From contig CALMZV010000050.1 in the NCBI GenBank assembly GCA_937870755.1, forward strand, positions 1 through 64,000: a stretch of 64,000 bases of DNA, given 5' to 3'. The stretch's first letter is position 1. Every line of letters begins with the position of its first letter. Shown here in pieces: positions 1 through 9,436 of this stretch. Made by a program: the position numbers and the translations under genes. The stretch is from an uncultured Methylocystaceae bacterium. GTDB lineage: Bacteria > Pseudomonadota > Alphaproteobacteria > Rhizobiales > Beijerinckiaceae. Under the pieces are notes generated by a model. It was given only the letters and a program-made list of their open reading frames with translations. It ran no database searches and was not told the origin of the DNA.

Positions 1-121
1 CTGCTGTTGCTGCTGTTGCTGCTGGATCGCGCGCTGCTGTTGCAACTGCTGCTGCTGGAGCGCGCGCTGCTGTTGCTGCTGTTGCTGCTGGATCGCGCGC
101 TGCTGTTGCAACTGCTGCTGC
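1..121. repeat. Gln-codon repeat, 66-bp period
   Basis: About 1.8 copies of a 66-base unit made mostly of ctg/ttg triplets, broken by gatcgcgcg at 25 and again at 91. On the minus strand it encodes Gln runs separated by RAI/RAL. It continues past the left edge, so the copy number is unknown. Confidence 0.85.
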
Positions 122-2259
122 GCGCCTAGCGGCGCTGTCGGGCGCGCAGCGTTCGGAGCGGCGATCGGCGGTTGACCGACGACCGGCGGTCCCAGGGGAC
201 GCACGCCGGTCGCAGGCGGCGCAACCACGGCCGGCCCGACAGGGCGCACGCCGGGGGCGGCGGGCAGGCCGCCGACGCCGGGCGCCGGCAACGGGCCCCG
301 CGCCCCGGTCGGGGGCTGGACGCCGGGCGGCTGGCCCACGACGCCGGGGCCGACAGGACGCATGCCCGGCCCGACAGGACGCACGCCGGGGGCGGCGGGC
401 AGGCCGCCGACGCCGGGCGCCGGCAACGGGCCCCGCGCCCCGGTCGGGGGCTGGACGCCGGGCGGCTGGCCCACGACGCCGGGGCCGACAGGACGCATGC
501 CGGGGCCGACAGGACGCACGCCGGGAGCGGCCGGCAGGCCGCCGACGCCGGGCGCCGGCAACGGGCCCCGCGCCCCGGTCGGAGGCTGGACGCCGGGCGG
601 CTGGCCCACGACGCCGGGGCCGACAGGACGCACGCCGGGCGGCAGGCCGGTGGGAAGGCCTTGGGCCGGTCCGACCGGCGGACGCACGCCCGGCGGCAGG
701 CCGATGGGAAGGCCTTGCCCCGGTCCGACCGGCGGACGCACGCCGGGCGGCAGTCCGACCGGCATGCCCGGCCCCGGCCCGACCGGCGGCCGGACGCCCG
801 GCTGCGCGCCGACGAAGCCCGGCCCCGGCGGCAGGGCGACCGGCGGGCGGATTCGCCCGCCGCCGAACTGACGGTTGAGGGGAATGGGGATGGGGATCGG
901 CGCCAGCGCGGGCAATGCGAAGCCTGCGGGCGGGGGCGGCGGCGGCAGCGCGATCAGATCGGGCGGCGGCGGCGGCAGCAGCGCCAGCGGCAAGGGCGGC
1001 GGCGGCGCATCCACGAAATCGTCGACGATCACCACGGGCCGGTCGACGAAGAACACATCTTCCTCCGGCGGGGGCGGCGGCACGTCGTAGACGATCATGT
1101 CGAATTCGGACGGCGGTTCGAGCGCCGCCTGCAGAAGCGACAGGCGACGGCGCGCATCCGCCGCGTGCGGCCCGCGCGGATAGCGCTTGAGATAGGTCCA
1201 GTAAGCGTTCGGGGTGTTGCGGACGACCGTGCGACGCCAGATCAGCGCCTCGCGCCGCTGGGCCGCCATCGCGCGCACCCGGCGCGCCTGCGGGTCGTTG
1301 GGGTAGAGGGTCAGAAATTCCTCGTAGCCCTCGATCGTATCGCGCTGGAGCGCCGCGCCGTAAGCTTCGCCGGCGGACAATTCGCGCATGGGCTTGCCGA
1401 GCATGTCCCGGCGCGCCTCCACCGCCTTCTGCTGCTCCGGCGCTTCCTGCGCCTCGGGCGCAGGCGCAAACAGCGTCACGTCCGGCGCAAGGCGACTTGC
1501 GCTCCACGGCGTCTGCGCGCCTTGCGTTTCGGCCGCCACGCGCAACCGCGCCTCGGCGAAAGCCTCGGCGACCGGCATGCCCGGCTTGCGCAGCATTTCG
1601 GCGAGCGCACGCGCATAGACTCCGTATGGCCCCTGCCCTTCGACCGCCACCGCGCCGGGCGCGGCGTTGAAGGCGTATAGGACGTTGTCCTCCGGCTCGA
1701 TCAACGCCAGGCCGCCGGCGACCGGCTGGCCCTGGGCGGCGAAGGAATTCGGCCGCTCGAGATCGAGCGCGAAGATGCGCGCGCGGGCCGGCAGGCTCGC
1801 CAGCGGACGCAGGAAATCAGACAACCGCACGGTTTCGACCGGAATCGCCACGGCGCTGGCGACGGTCGCCTCGACCGGGGCGAAATAGTTCTCGCCCTCG
1901 TATTGCAGGCCACGGCCGGCGAGATAGACGAAGATTTCCGCCTGAGGCCCGGCGGCGATCGCGCGTTCGAGAAACTCGCGGAAGACGGCGCGCATCTGTT
2001 CCTGCGAGAGGTTGGCGGCGCCGGTCACCTCGTAGCCTGCCTGCCGCAGCACATCGGCGATCAGCCCGGCGTCGTTGGCGGCGGTGACGAGCGCGCCGGA
2101 CGCATATTGCGCATTGCCGACGACAAGCGCGACGCGGGACGCCGGCGGCGCCGGCTGCGATGCGCCGGACTCCTGCGCGCGCGCGCCGATCCCCACCAGA
2201 CCGAGCGCGGCCAGACCCATGGCGAGACCGCGCGCGAGAAACCGCAACCGACGATGCAT
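1..2259 (-). CDS. Caspase-fold (peptidase C14-like) exported protein with repeat-rich tail, partial
   Basis: The reading frame opens at an ATG at 2259 and runs off the left edge after 753 codons, so the C-terminus is missing. Residues 1-27 form a signal peptide ending near ARAQ. The next part, about 230 residues, follows the caspase/metacaspase p20 pattern: a VALVVGNAQY strand, an AANDA turn, and strands ending in VYLAGRG and FALDLERP. In active family members these last two places read SGHG and LDACR; here His is replaced by Arg and Cys by Glu, so protease activity is unlikely. After a middle region with YEEFLTLYP-type helices come a proline-rich stretch, Gly/Pro/Val repeats and a glutamine-rich end. 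A scaffold or sensing role is inference. No gene lies within 138 bases upstream. Confidence 0.8.
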   Translation of the reverse strand, partial: MHRRLRFLARGLAMGLAALGLVGIGARAQESGASQPAPPASRVALVVGNAQYASGALVTAANDAGLIADVLRQAGYEVTGAANLSQEQMRAVFREFLERAIAAGPQAEIFVYLAGRGLQYEGENYFAPVEATVASAVAIPVETVRLSDFLRPLASLPARARIFALDLERPNSFAAQGQPVAGGLALIEPEDNVLYAFNAAPGAVAVEGQGPYGVYARALAEMLRKPGMPVAEAFAEARLRVAAETQGAQTPWSASRLAPDVTLFAPAPEAQEAPEQQKAVEARRDMLGKPMRELSAGEAYGAALQRDTIEGYEEFLTLYPNDPQARRVRAMAAQRREALIWRRTVVRNTPNAYWTYLKRYPRGPHAADARRRLSLLQAALEPPSEFDMIVYDVPPPPPEEDVFFVDRPVVIVDDFVDAPPPPLPLALLPPPPPDLIALPPPPPPAGFALPALAPIPIPIPLNRQFGGGRIRPPVALPPGPGFVGAQPGVRPPVGPGPGMPVGLPPGVRPPVGPGQGLPIGLPPGVRPPVGPAQGLPTGLPPGVRPVGPGVVGQPPGVQPPTGARGPLPAPGVGGLPAAPGVRPVGPGMRPVGPGVVGQPPGVQPPTGARGPLPAPGVGGLPAAPGVRPVGPGMRPVGPGVVGQPPGVQPPTGARGPLPAPGVGGLPAAPGVRPVGPAVVAPPATGVRPLGPPVVGQPPIAAPNAARPTAPLGAQQQLQQQRAIQQQQQQQQRALQQQQLQQQRAIQQQQQQQQ
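246..650. repeat. Three near-identical 135-bp tandem coding repeats
   Basis: Units begin at 246, 381 and 516, each marked by gcacgccggg. Each encodes 45 residues rich in Gly, Pro and Val (motifs GVRPVGPG, VVGQPPGVQPPTG, LPAPGVGGLPAAP) of the caspase-like protein. The near identity at DNA level suggests recent duplication or conversion. Confidence 0.9.
631..792. repeat. Three 54-bp tandem coding repeats
   Basis: The cacgcc landmark recurs at 631, 685 and 739, a 54-base (18-residue) period. It encodes variants of GLPPGVRPPVGPGQ and lies directly next to the 135-base units, from which it seems to be derived. Confidence 0.8.
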
Positions 2260-2397
2260 TTGCGCCTCCAACCCCGCGCCATCGCCGGACATGACGACCG
2301 CGCGCCTGAACCACCCGTGAACGGACGGCCGCAATGTGTTCTTTGCAGAAAACCTTCGCGCGGGCCTTGCGCGGGCGCAATGCCGGGCGCGGTCCGG

Positions 2398-3036
2398 TCA
2401 GGCGATGGCGGCGGCGACCGCGCGTCGCAGGTCCGGCAGCAGGTCGGTTTCGAACCACGGGTTGCGCTTCAGCCAGCCGGCGTTGCGCCACGACGGATGC
2501 GGCAGCGGAAACAGGCGCGGCGCGGCGGCCTCCATCTCCCGCCACGCGCGCACGATCGTATCGACCTTCGCCGGCTTGGGAAGCGCCCGGCCGAGCCGTG
2601 CGAAATGGTAGCGCTGCGCGTGGCCGCCTATGGCCAGCACGATTTCGATCCGCGGCATGAGCGCGAACAATCCGTCGTGCCACAGCGCGCGGCACTCGGG
2701 GCGCGGCGGCAGATCGCCGCCGGCCGCGTCGAGACCCGGAAAGCAGAATCCCATCGGCGCGATGGCGATGCGGCGCGTGTCGTAGAACGTGTCGCGATCG
2801 ACGCCCATCCAGGCGCGCAGCCGCTCGCCGGAGGCGTCGTCGAACGGCAGGCCGGAGCGATGCACGCGCACGCCCGGCGCCTGGCTGGCGACGAGCAGGC
2901 GCGCGGTTTGCGATACGCGCAGCACGGGGCGCGGCTCGTGCGGCAGGCGCGCGCTGGCCGGCGCCTCCACGCAGCGGCGGCAGGCGCGGATCCGCGCGGC
3001 GTAGCGGTCGAGATCAGAGATCGAGGATGAGGCCAT
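2398..3036 (-). CDS. Uracil-DNA glycosylase family protein
   Basis: A 212-residue protein resembling the bacterial branch of the uracil-DNA glycosylase superfamily. Near the N-terminus it has the pair RACRRC, then LLVASQAPG, which matches the loop that carries the catalytic region in this family, and near the C-terminus LPHPSWRN, matching the conserved HPS-type motif. Only one Cys pair is evident, so I do not claim the four-Cys iron-sulfur cluster of family 4/5 enzymes. The expected role is base-excision repair or a related activity in the cytoplasm. It overlaps the end of the upstream metallo-hydrolase gene by 23 bases, so both are probably in one transcript. Exact substrate is not decidable from sequence. 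Confidence 0.8.
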   Translation of the reverse strand: MASSSISDLDRYAARIRACRRCVEAPASARLPHEPRPVLRVSQTARLLVASQAPGVRVHRSGLPFDDASGERLRAWMGVDRDTFYDTRRIAIAPMGFCFPGLDAAGGDLPPRPECRALWHDGLFALMPRIEIVLAIGGHAQRYHFARLGRALPKPAKVDTIVRAWREMEAAAPRLFPLPHPSWRNAGWLKRNPWFETDLLPDLRRAVAAAIA

Positions 3037-3757
3037 CTTCCGCCAGATCGACGCCGGCGGCGCGCATCTCGTCGGCGAGCGCGAGCGCGGCGGCGCTCAA
3101 ATGGGTCAGCCGGACCCGCCTTGCGGTCAGGCGCGGCAATTGCGGCTTGAGCGTCGCCCAGTCGATATGGCCTGGCGCGACCGGCGTCGCGCCGTAGCAT
3201 TCGCAGACGAACAGGTCGGCCTCGTGCGACAGTTCGATCAGCTCGTCCGTCCAGGATGTGTCGCCGCTGTAGACGAAGGTCTTGCCGCCCGCCGTCAGGC
3301 GCAGCGCGGTCGCCGGCGCGCCGGCGGCATGGCGCACCTGGGTGGATCGGCCGACGAAGCCGGCGGCCTCGAAATCCGCGCCCGGCCCCAGTTCGCGCAC
3401 AGTCCACTGGAAACGCCACTGCGCGCCGGTGGAGCCGGGGAAGAACGCCTCCATCGCCATGGCCAGACGCGCGCGCAGTCCCGGCGGGCCGAATATCTCC
3501 AGCGGCTTGCTGCGGCCGGACACGTATTGCGATTCCAGAAACAGGAACGGCAGCGCGCCGAAATGGTCGCCATGAAGATGCGAGACGACGATGGCGTCGA
3601 CGTCGTTGTAGGAAAAGCCGAGCCGGCGCCAGCTCACGATCGAGGATGCGCCGATGTCGACGAGGATCGTGCGGCCGCCCGCGTCGAGCCGAAAACAGGT
3701 ATGGGCGCGCGCGCCCGTTCCGAAAGCGTCTCCGGTGCCGACGAAAACGACGCGCAC
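3014..3757 (-). CDS. MBL-fold metallo-hydrolase
   Basis: Metallo-beta-lactamase fold protein of 247 residues from a GTG at 3757. The metal-binding motif HLHGDH is present after the strand VDAIVVSH, and a later Asp in VYSGDTSWTDEL and the final His in LTHLSA fit the remaining ligands. The pattern is close to RNase Z/arylsulfatase-like phosphodiesterases that act in the cytoplasm, but the substrate cannot be named. The GTG start lies 8 bases after the GST stop and has gagg a few bases before it; an in-frame ATG at 3814 would add 19 Arg-rich residues and overlap the GST gene, so I prefer GTG. Co-transcription with GST and the glycosylase-like gene is likely. Confidence 0.8.
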   Translation of the reverse strand: MRVVFVGTGDAFGTGARAHTCFRLDAGGRTILVDIGASSIVSWRRLGFSYNDVDAIVVSHLHGDHFGALPFLFLESQYVSGRSKPLEIFGPPGLRARLAMAMEAFFPGSTGAQWRFQWTVRELGPGADFEAAGFVGRSTQVRHAAGAPATALRLTAGGKTFVYSGDTSWTDELIELSHEADLFVCECYGATPVAPGHIDWATLKPQLPRLTARRVRLTHLSAAALALADEMRAAGVDLAEDGLILDL

Positions 3758-3764
3758 GGCCGCC

Positions 3765-4376
3765 TCAGGCCGCCGCGCTCGGGCGCGCGGACACTTCCGC
3801 ATACCACCGCGCAAGGTTTTTCAGATCCTCGGGCGCCTTGATCTTGGCGGGACGCATGAAATCCATCGCCACGAGGCCGGTGATGTCGGCGATCGAATAT
3901 TCGTCGCCGGCGATGAAGCGCGTTTCGGCGAGCCGCGCGTCCAGCAGTTTCAGAAACTCCATCACGCGCGGGCGACTGGTTTCGGCCACCTGCGGAATTT
4001 GCGGGATCTCCATGGCCGCCATCGCGGGGTGGGAATGGCGGAAGGCCATCGCCACGGGCAGGAGGAAGCTCAGCTCCATGCGGCGCTGCCACATTTCGGT
4101 CAGCGCGCGGCCGACCGCGCCGCGGCCGAACAGCGGCGGCTCGGGCTGGGTTTCCTCGAAATAGCGGCAGATGGCCACCGATTCGGCGATCCTCGTTCCG
4201 TCGTCGAGCACCAGCGTGGGGGTGCGCTGCAACTCGTTGACTTCCGCGTAGTCCGGGTTCTTGTGCTCCATCTTCCCGAGATCGATCTCGCGGGTGGGCA
4301 CGGAAATCCTCTTCTCGGCGAGAAAAATCCGCACGCGCCGGGGATTGGGCGCGACCTTGGTGTCGTAGAGCAGCAT
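3765..4376 (-). CDS. Glutathione S-transferase family protein
   Basis: A 203-residue cytosolic glutathione transferase. The N-terminal thioredoxin-fold half shows MLLYDTKVAPNPRRVRIFLAEK, the cis-Pro loop QRTPTLVLDDG and the glutathione-binding IAESVAI; the C-terminal helical half carries FIAGDEYSIADI, with the conserved Asp of the N-capping box. The family conjugates glutathione to electrophiles or reduces disulfides; the first-strand Ser/Tyr/Cys that would define the class is not evident in VAPNPRR, so class is left open. It is the first gene of a three-gene minus-strand run with the metallo-hydrolase and the glycosylase-like gene. Confidence 0.88.
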   Translation of the reverse strand: MLLYDTKVAPNPRRVRIFLAEKRISVPTREIDLGKMEHKNPDYAEVNELQRTPTLVLDDGTRIAESVAICRYFEETQPEPPLFGRGAVGRALTEMWQRRMELSFLLPVAMAFRHSHPAMAAMEIPQIPQVAETSRPRVMEFLKLLDARLAETRFIAGDEYSIADITGLVAMDFMRPAKIKAPEDLKNLARWYAEVSARPSAAA

Positions 4377-4685
4377 GCGGCGTTCTCTCCCTGAATTGCG
4401 CCCGGTTTGAGCGCGCCGGGCGTCGCTTGCGCTCTAACTACCATCGGCCGCGCCGCCGGCAAATGGCCGTCGAAAAACAAGAAGGGCGCGCACCGCGCGC
4501 CCTGAAGTCTGGGGGTCAATAGATAAGTAGGTAGCGCGCCGGGCGGGCGCCAGAGGTGCGCGGGCGCACAGACCGCATTTGCAGAACGCGCCGGGGCGTG
4601 GCCGCGCCCTGCCGGAAGCACCTCCTTAACCTCTTTGTCCCAAAGTAGGCGGGCCGTCAGCCGGCTGGTCTCGAGTTTGCGTCCA
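4377..4685. other. Intergenic region between divergent GST and sensor kinase genes
   Basis: These 309 bases separate two diverging genes and must hold their promoters. The region contains a minus-strand terminator-like hairpin (4473-4502) that belongs to neither gene, and on the minus strand a perfect Shine-Dalgarno string (aaggaggtg, 4627 down to 4619) with no start codon at normal spacing. No tRNA or protein-coding signal was recognised. Confidence 0.5.
4473..4502 (-). terminator. Orphan intrinsic terminator on the minus strand
   Basis: A perfect 8-bp stem (gggcgcgc at 4484-4491 with gcgcgccc at 4495-4502) and 3-base loop, followed on the minus strand by ttcttgttttt. It lies upstream of GST, so it would end a minus-strand RNA that begins around 4550-4700 and has no annotated gene. 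Confidence 0.6.
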
Positions 4686-6230
<1,545 letters not shown>

Positions 6231-6293
6231 TTGCGGCGCGCCCCCGCGCGCTGCATGATGCCCGCGGCGATGCGGAAGGTCGCGGGAGGGAAC

Positions 6294-7250
6294 ATGGTCT
6301 GGTCCACAAGGACGGTCAAAGCCAACGGAATCGACATCGCCTTCGCCGAACGGGGTTCGGGACCGCTCGTCGTTCTGTGCCACGGGTGGCCGGAGCTTTC
6401 CTATTCGTGGCGCCATCAGCTGCCGGCGCTGGCGGCGGCCGGCTACCGCGTCGTCGCGCCCGACATGCGCGGCTACGGCGGCACGAGCGCGCCGCAGGAG
6501 ATCGACGCCTATACGATCTTCCACAATGTCGGCGACATGACCGCGCTGGTCGAAGCGCTCGGCGAGAAACAGGCCATCGTGGTCGGTCACGACTGGGGCG
6601 CGCCCGTCGCGTGGCATTGCGCGATGTTCCGCCCTGACGTGTTCCGCGCGGTGGCGGCGCTGTCGGTGCCGCACGGCTGGCGCGGCAAGGCGCGGCCGCT
6701 CGAAACGCTGTCGAAGAAGGGCATCGAGAATTTCTACTGGCAGTATTTCCAGAAGCCCGGCGTGGTGGAGGCGGAATTCGCGCGCGACTGGAACCACGCC
6801 GTTCGCGCCGTTCTCTACGGCAGCGGCCTGCGGCTCGACCTGCAACCGGGACGCGGGATGGTGGAGGACGCGCGCGTGCCGGACCGGCCGCCGGCCTGGA
6901 TCAGCGAGGAGGAAATCGCGTTCTACGTTGAAACTTTCCAGCGCACGGGCCTGCGCGGCGGCTTCAACTGGTATCGCAATCTCGACCGCAACTGGGATCT
7001 GACGGCGGCCTGGCAGAGCGCGCGCATCGCGCAACCGGCCCTGTTCATCGCGGGATCGAAAGACCCGGTCATCACCGGCATCATCGGCGAGGGGCGCCTG
7101 CGCGACATGGAGACGACCGTGCCCGGCCTGCGCGGCAAGATCATCATCGAGGGCGCGGGCCACTGGATTCAGCAGGAGAAGCCGGCCGAGGTGAACGCGG
7201 CGCTGATCCATTTCCTGCGCGGGATCGACGGCGACCTGACGAAGGCGTGA
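6294..7250 (+). CDS. Alpha/beta hydrolase, epoxide hydrolase-like
   Basis: A 318-residue alpha/beta hydrolase of the epoxide hydrolase branch. The oxyanion motif HGWPELSYSW, the nucleophile elbow GHDWGAP (Asp100), cap-domain Tyr in FNWYRNL, a charge-relay Asp in GSKDPV and the catalytic His in GAGHWIQQEKP are all present. Such enzymes open epoxides through an alkyl-enzyme ester with Asp; fluoroacetate and haloalkane dehalogenases share the same layout, but the HGWP motif and the WYRN cap Tyr favour epoxide hydrolase. The ATG at 6294 has gggaggga just upstream and is preferred to the TTG at 6231. It ends 3 bases from cobT, with which it converges. Confidence 0.85.
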   Translation: MVWSTRTVKANGIDIAFAERGSGPLVVLCHGWPELSYSWRHQLPALAAAGYRVVAPDMRGYGGTSAPQEIDAYTIFHNVGDMTALVEALGEKQAIVVGHDWGAPVAWHCAMFRPDVFRAVAALSVPHGWRGKARPLETLSKKGIENFYWQYFQKPGVVEAEFARDWNHAVRAVLYGSGLRLDLQPGRGMVEDARVPDRPPAWISEEEIAFYVETFQRTGLRGGFNWYRNLDRNWDLTAAWQSARIAQPALFIAGSKDPVITGIIGEGRLRDMETTVPGLRGKIIIEGAGHWIQQEKPAEVNAALIHFLRGIDGDLTKA

Positions 7251-7253
7251 TCG

Positions 7254-8267
7254 TCAGGCGGCGCCGCCGGACACGCCCGCGCTTTCGAACGTCGCCATGT
7301 CGCGCCAGCAGGCGAGCGCGGCCTGCGCGACGCCGATAGCGAGACCCGCCCCGGACCCCTCGCCCAGACGCATGCCGAGATCGAGCAGCGGCTTCTTGCC
7401 CAGCCGACGCAGCACATCGCCATGCGCGCCCTCCGCCGACAGATGCGCGGCCATGCAATGGTCGAGGGTCGCGGGATCGAGCGCCTGCAGCACGGCGGCG
7501 GCGGCGCAGACGACGTATCCGTCGAGCAGCACCGGCACCCGCTCCATGCGGGCGGCCAGAATGGCGCCGGCGAGGGCGGCGATCTCGCGTCCGCCGAGCC
7601 GGCGCAACAGTTCGAGCGGGTCGTCGCGATGGGCGCCATGCAGCGCCACCGCGCGTTCGACCGCCGCGATCTTGCGCGCCAGCCCCGCATCGTCCACGCC
7701 GGCGCCGCGCCCGACCCAGTCCTGCGCCCGCCCGCCATACAGCGCGCAATAGAGGGCTGCGGCGGACGTGGTGTTGGCGACGCCCATCTCGCCCAGGCCG
7801 AGCAGATCGGCGCCCGAAATCGCCTCCATGCCGAAGGCGATGGTGGCGGCGCATTCGGCCTCCGTCATCGCCGGCTCCTGCGTGATGTCCCTGGTGGGAA
7901 TGTCGAGCGCGAGTTCGAACACTTTCAGCCCCGCGCCGTAGGCGCCGCAGATCTGGTTGATGGCCGCGCCGCCCGCGCCGAAATTCGTCACCATCTGGCG
8001 CGTGACCGAGGACGGCCAGGCCGACACGCCCTGCGCGGCCACGCCGTGGTTGGCGGCGAACACCGCCACCGTCGGCCGCTCGACGGTCGGCTGCGCCTTC
8101 GCCTGCCAGGCGGCGAGAAACTCCACGATCTCCTCCAGCCGTCCGAGCGAACCGGCCGGCTTGGTCAACCGGGCGTCGCGCGCGCGCACGGCGGCGACGG
8201 AGACCTCGGAGGCCTCGGGCAGGAGCGGCAGCAGCGCGCGGAAATCGTCGAAGGGGCGAGCGGTCAT
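7254..8267 (-). CDS. cobT: Nicotinate-nucleotide:dimethylbenzimidazole phosphoribosyltransferase
   Basis: A 337-residue cytosolic enzyme that makes alpha-ribazole phosphate from dimethylbenzimidazole and nicotinate mononucleotide, for the lower ligand of cobalamin. Recognisable family features are TKPAGSLGRLEEI near residue 38, FAANHGVAAQGVSAWP, FGAGGAAINQI, the GEMGVANTTSAAAL segment, and GRGAGVDD; the general-base Glu of the C-terminal part fits the segment LGEGSGAGLAI. Length is normal. It diverges from cobS over 165 bases, so both last-stage cobalamin genes could share a control region. The same protein is called CobU in the Pseudomonas denitrificans naming system. Confidence 0.95.
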   Translation of the reverse strand: MTARPFDDFRALLPLLPEASEVSVAAVRARDARLTKPAGSLGRLEEIVEFLAAWQAKAQPTVERPTVAVFAANHGVAAQGVSAWPSSVTRQMVTNFGAGGAAINQICGAYGAGLKVFELALDIPTRDITQEPAMTEAECAATIAFGMEAISGADLLGLGEMGVANTTSAAALYCALYGGRAQDWVGRGAGVDDAGLARKIAAVERAVALHGAHRDDPLELLRRLGGREIAALAGAILAARMERVPVLLDGYVVCAAAAVLQALDPATLDHCMAAHLSAEGAHGDVLRRLGKKPLLDLGMRLGEGSGAGLAIGVAQAALACWRDMATFESAGVSGGAA

Positions 8268-8321
8268 GGTCGGGTTCCGGTGGATGGCCGGTTGGATAGA
8301 GGGCCGGGGCGCGGTTGGGAA

Positions 8322-8345
8322 GCGGCGATTTCCCGGAATCGCCGC
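8322..8345. promoter_or_regulatory. Perfect inverted repeat between cobT and cobS
   Basis: A 9-bp stem (gcggcgatt, 8322-8330, with aatcgccgc, 8337-8345) and a 6-base spacer lie between two divergent cobalamin genes. It could be an operator or an RNA hairpin. No T-run follows on either strand, and no cobalamin-riboswitch B12 box was seen near it. Confidence 0.35.
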
Positions 8346-8432
8346 CGTGGCGGTCCGCGCCGGCCCCGCCCGCGCCGCGCATCGCCAGCGCCGCGCATTG
8401 CCAGCGCCATCGCGAGCGGCAATAAAGCGCCG

Positions 8433-9209
8433 ATGTCCGCCCCCAAGACTTTCACCGACGATCTGTGCGCGTGCCTGCGCTTCTGGTCGCGGCTTCCCGT
8501 TCCGATGTGCGGACAGGACTACGGCCTGCCCGACTTCGCGCGCGTGGTGCGCGCGCTGCCGCTCGCCGGACTGATCATCGCCGCGCCGGGCGCGATCGTC
8601 CTGGTCCTTGCCCACGCGCTCGGCCTGCCGCCGCTGGTGTGCGCGGGGCTCGCGCTGGTGGCGCTGGTCGCCACGACCGGCGGCTTCCACGAGGACGGAC
8701 TGGCCGATTGCGCCGACGCGCTGGGCGGCTACACCGTCGAACGGCGGCTCGACATCATGAAGGATTCGCGCGTCGGGGCGTTCGGCGCGCTGGCGCTGGC
8801 CTTCACGGTCCTGTTGCGGGCCGGCGCGCTCGCGGCCCTGCTGAACGTATCGGCGGAGGCGGCCCTGCTCGCCTTTATCGGGGCGGCGGGGCTGGCGCGC
8901 GTGGCGGGGCTGCTGCCGCTCGCGCTTCTGCCGCCGGCGCGCGCCGACGGGTTCGGCCCGCTGGCCCAGCAACGCGGCCCGGCGTTCGCCGCCGCCTGGG
9001 TCGGGGCGGGACTGTGCGCGCTCGTCCCCGCGCTCGGCGACGCCACCCTCGCCCGCGCGATGGTCGCCGGCGCGCTCGGCGTCGGCGCGGCCGCTCTGAC
9101 CATTCCGTTCGCGCGCGCGCGGTTCGGCGGGGCGACCGGCGACGTGGCGGGCGCGGCCGAACAGATTTGCGAGATCATGTTTCTTCTCACGCTCGCCGCG
9201 AGGCCTTGA
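8433..9209 (+). CDS. cobS: Adenosylcobinamide-GDP ribazoletransferase (cobalamin synthase)
   Basis: A 258-residue integral membrane enzyme that joins alpha-ribazole (or its phosphate) to adenosylcobinamide-GDP, the last condensation in cobalamin synthesis. The family signature GGFHEDGLADCADALGG, with its metal-binding acidic residues, lies near residues 86-102, followed by KDSRVGAFGALAL and several hydrophobic helices, as expected. The ATG at 8433 gives the usual FWSRLPVP motif near residue 17. Called CobV in the P. denitrificans system. The small DUF1289 gene follows after 2 bases and is likely co-transcribed. Confidence 0.95.
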   Translation: MSAPKTFTDDLCACLRFWSRLPVPMCGQDYGLPDFARVVRALPLAGLIIAAPGAIVLVLAHALGLPPLVCAGLALVALVATTGGFHEDGLADCADALGGYTVERRLDIMKDSRVGAFGALALAFTVLLRAGALAALLNVSAEAALLAFIGAAGLARVAGLLPLALLPPARADGFGPLAQQRGPAFAAAWVGAGLCALVPALGDATLARAMVAGALGVGAAALTIPFARARFGGATGDVAGAAEQICEIMFLLTLAARP

Positions 9210-9211
9210 CC

Positions 9212-9436
9212 ATGATCCAGACCGCCCGCTTCCGGCCCGCCCTGTCGCCGTGCGTCGGAACCTGCCGGATGGACGAGGCGAGCGGCCTGTGCGTCGGCTG
9301 CGGGCGCAAGCTCGACGAGATCGCCGACTGGGGCGCGATGGACGAGGCGCGGCGCGCGGCGATCATGCAGAGCCTGCCGGCGCGACTCGAAGCGCTCAAA
9401 TCTCGTAGATCAGCGACACCACGAAGCGACCGATGA
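9212..9436 (+). CDS. DUF1289 domain protein
   Basis: A 74-residue small protein with the cysteine pattern SPCVGTCRMDEASGLCVGCG followed by KLDEIADW, which is the DUF1289 signature; four Cys could bind zinc or iron, though no function is established for the family. It starts 2 bases after cobS and such genes often follow metabolic genes in proteobacteria. The last 41 bases overlap the end of the converging TSUP gene on the other strand. Its C-terminus (KSRRSATPRSDR) past the DUF1289 core is therefore encoded opposite the permease C-terminus. Confidence 0.85.
   Translation: MIQTARFRPALSPCVGTCRMDEASGLCVGCGRKLDEIADWGAMDEARRAAIMQSLPARLEALKSRRSATPRSDR

Noticed and set aside
246-792. Regular repeats as a possible CRISPR array
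   Set aside because: Units are 135 and 54 bases, contiguous, without spacers, and translate in frame as a Gly/Pro-rich protein.
4615-4630. ggaagcacctccttaa on the plus strand as a fragment of 16S rRNA 3' end
   Set aside because: Only nine bases equal the anti-SD tail and no other rRNA sequence is nearby, so it is chance or an SD on the other strand.
8268-8432. Cobalamin riboswitch between cobT and cobS
   Set aside because: No B12-box-like sequence or multi-stem layout could be found by eye; only a simple palindrome.
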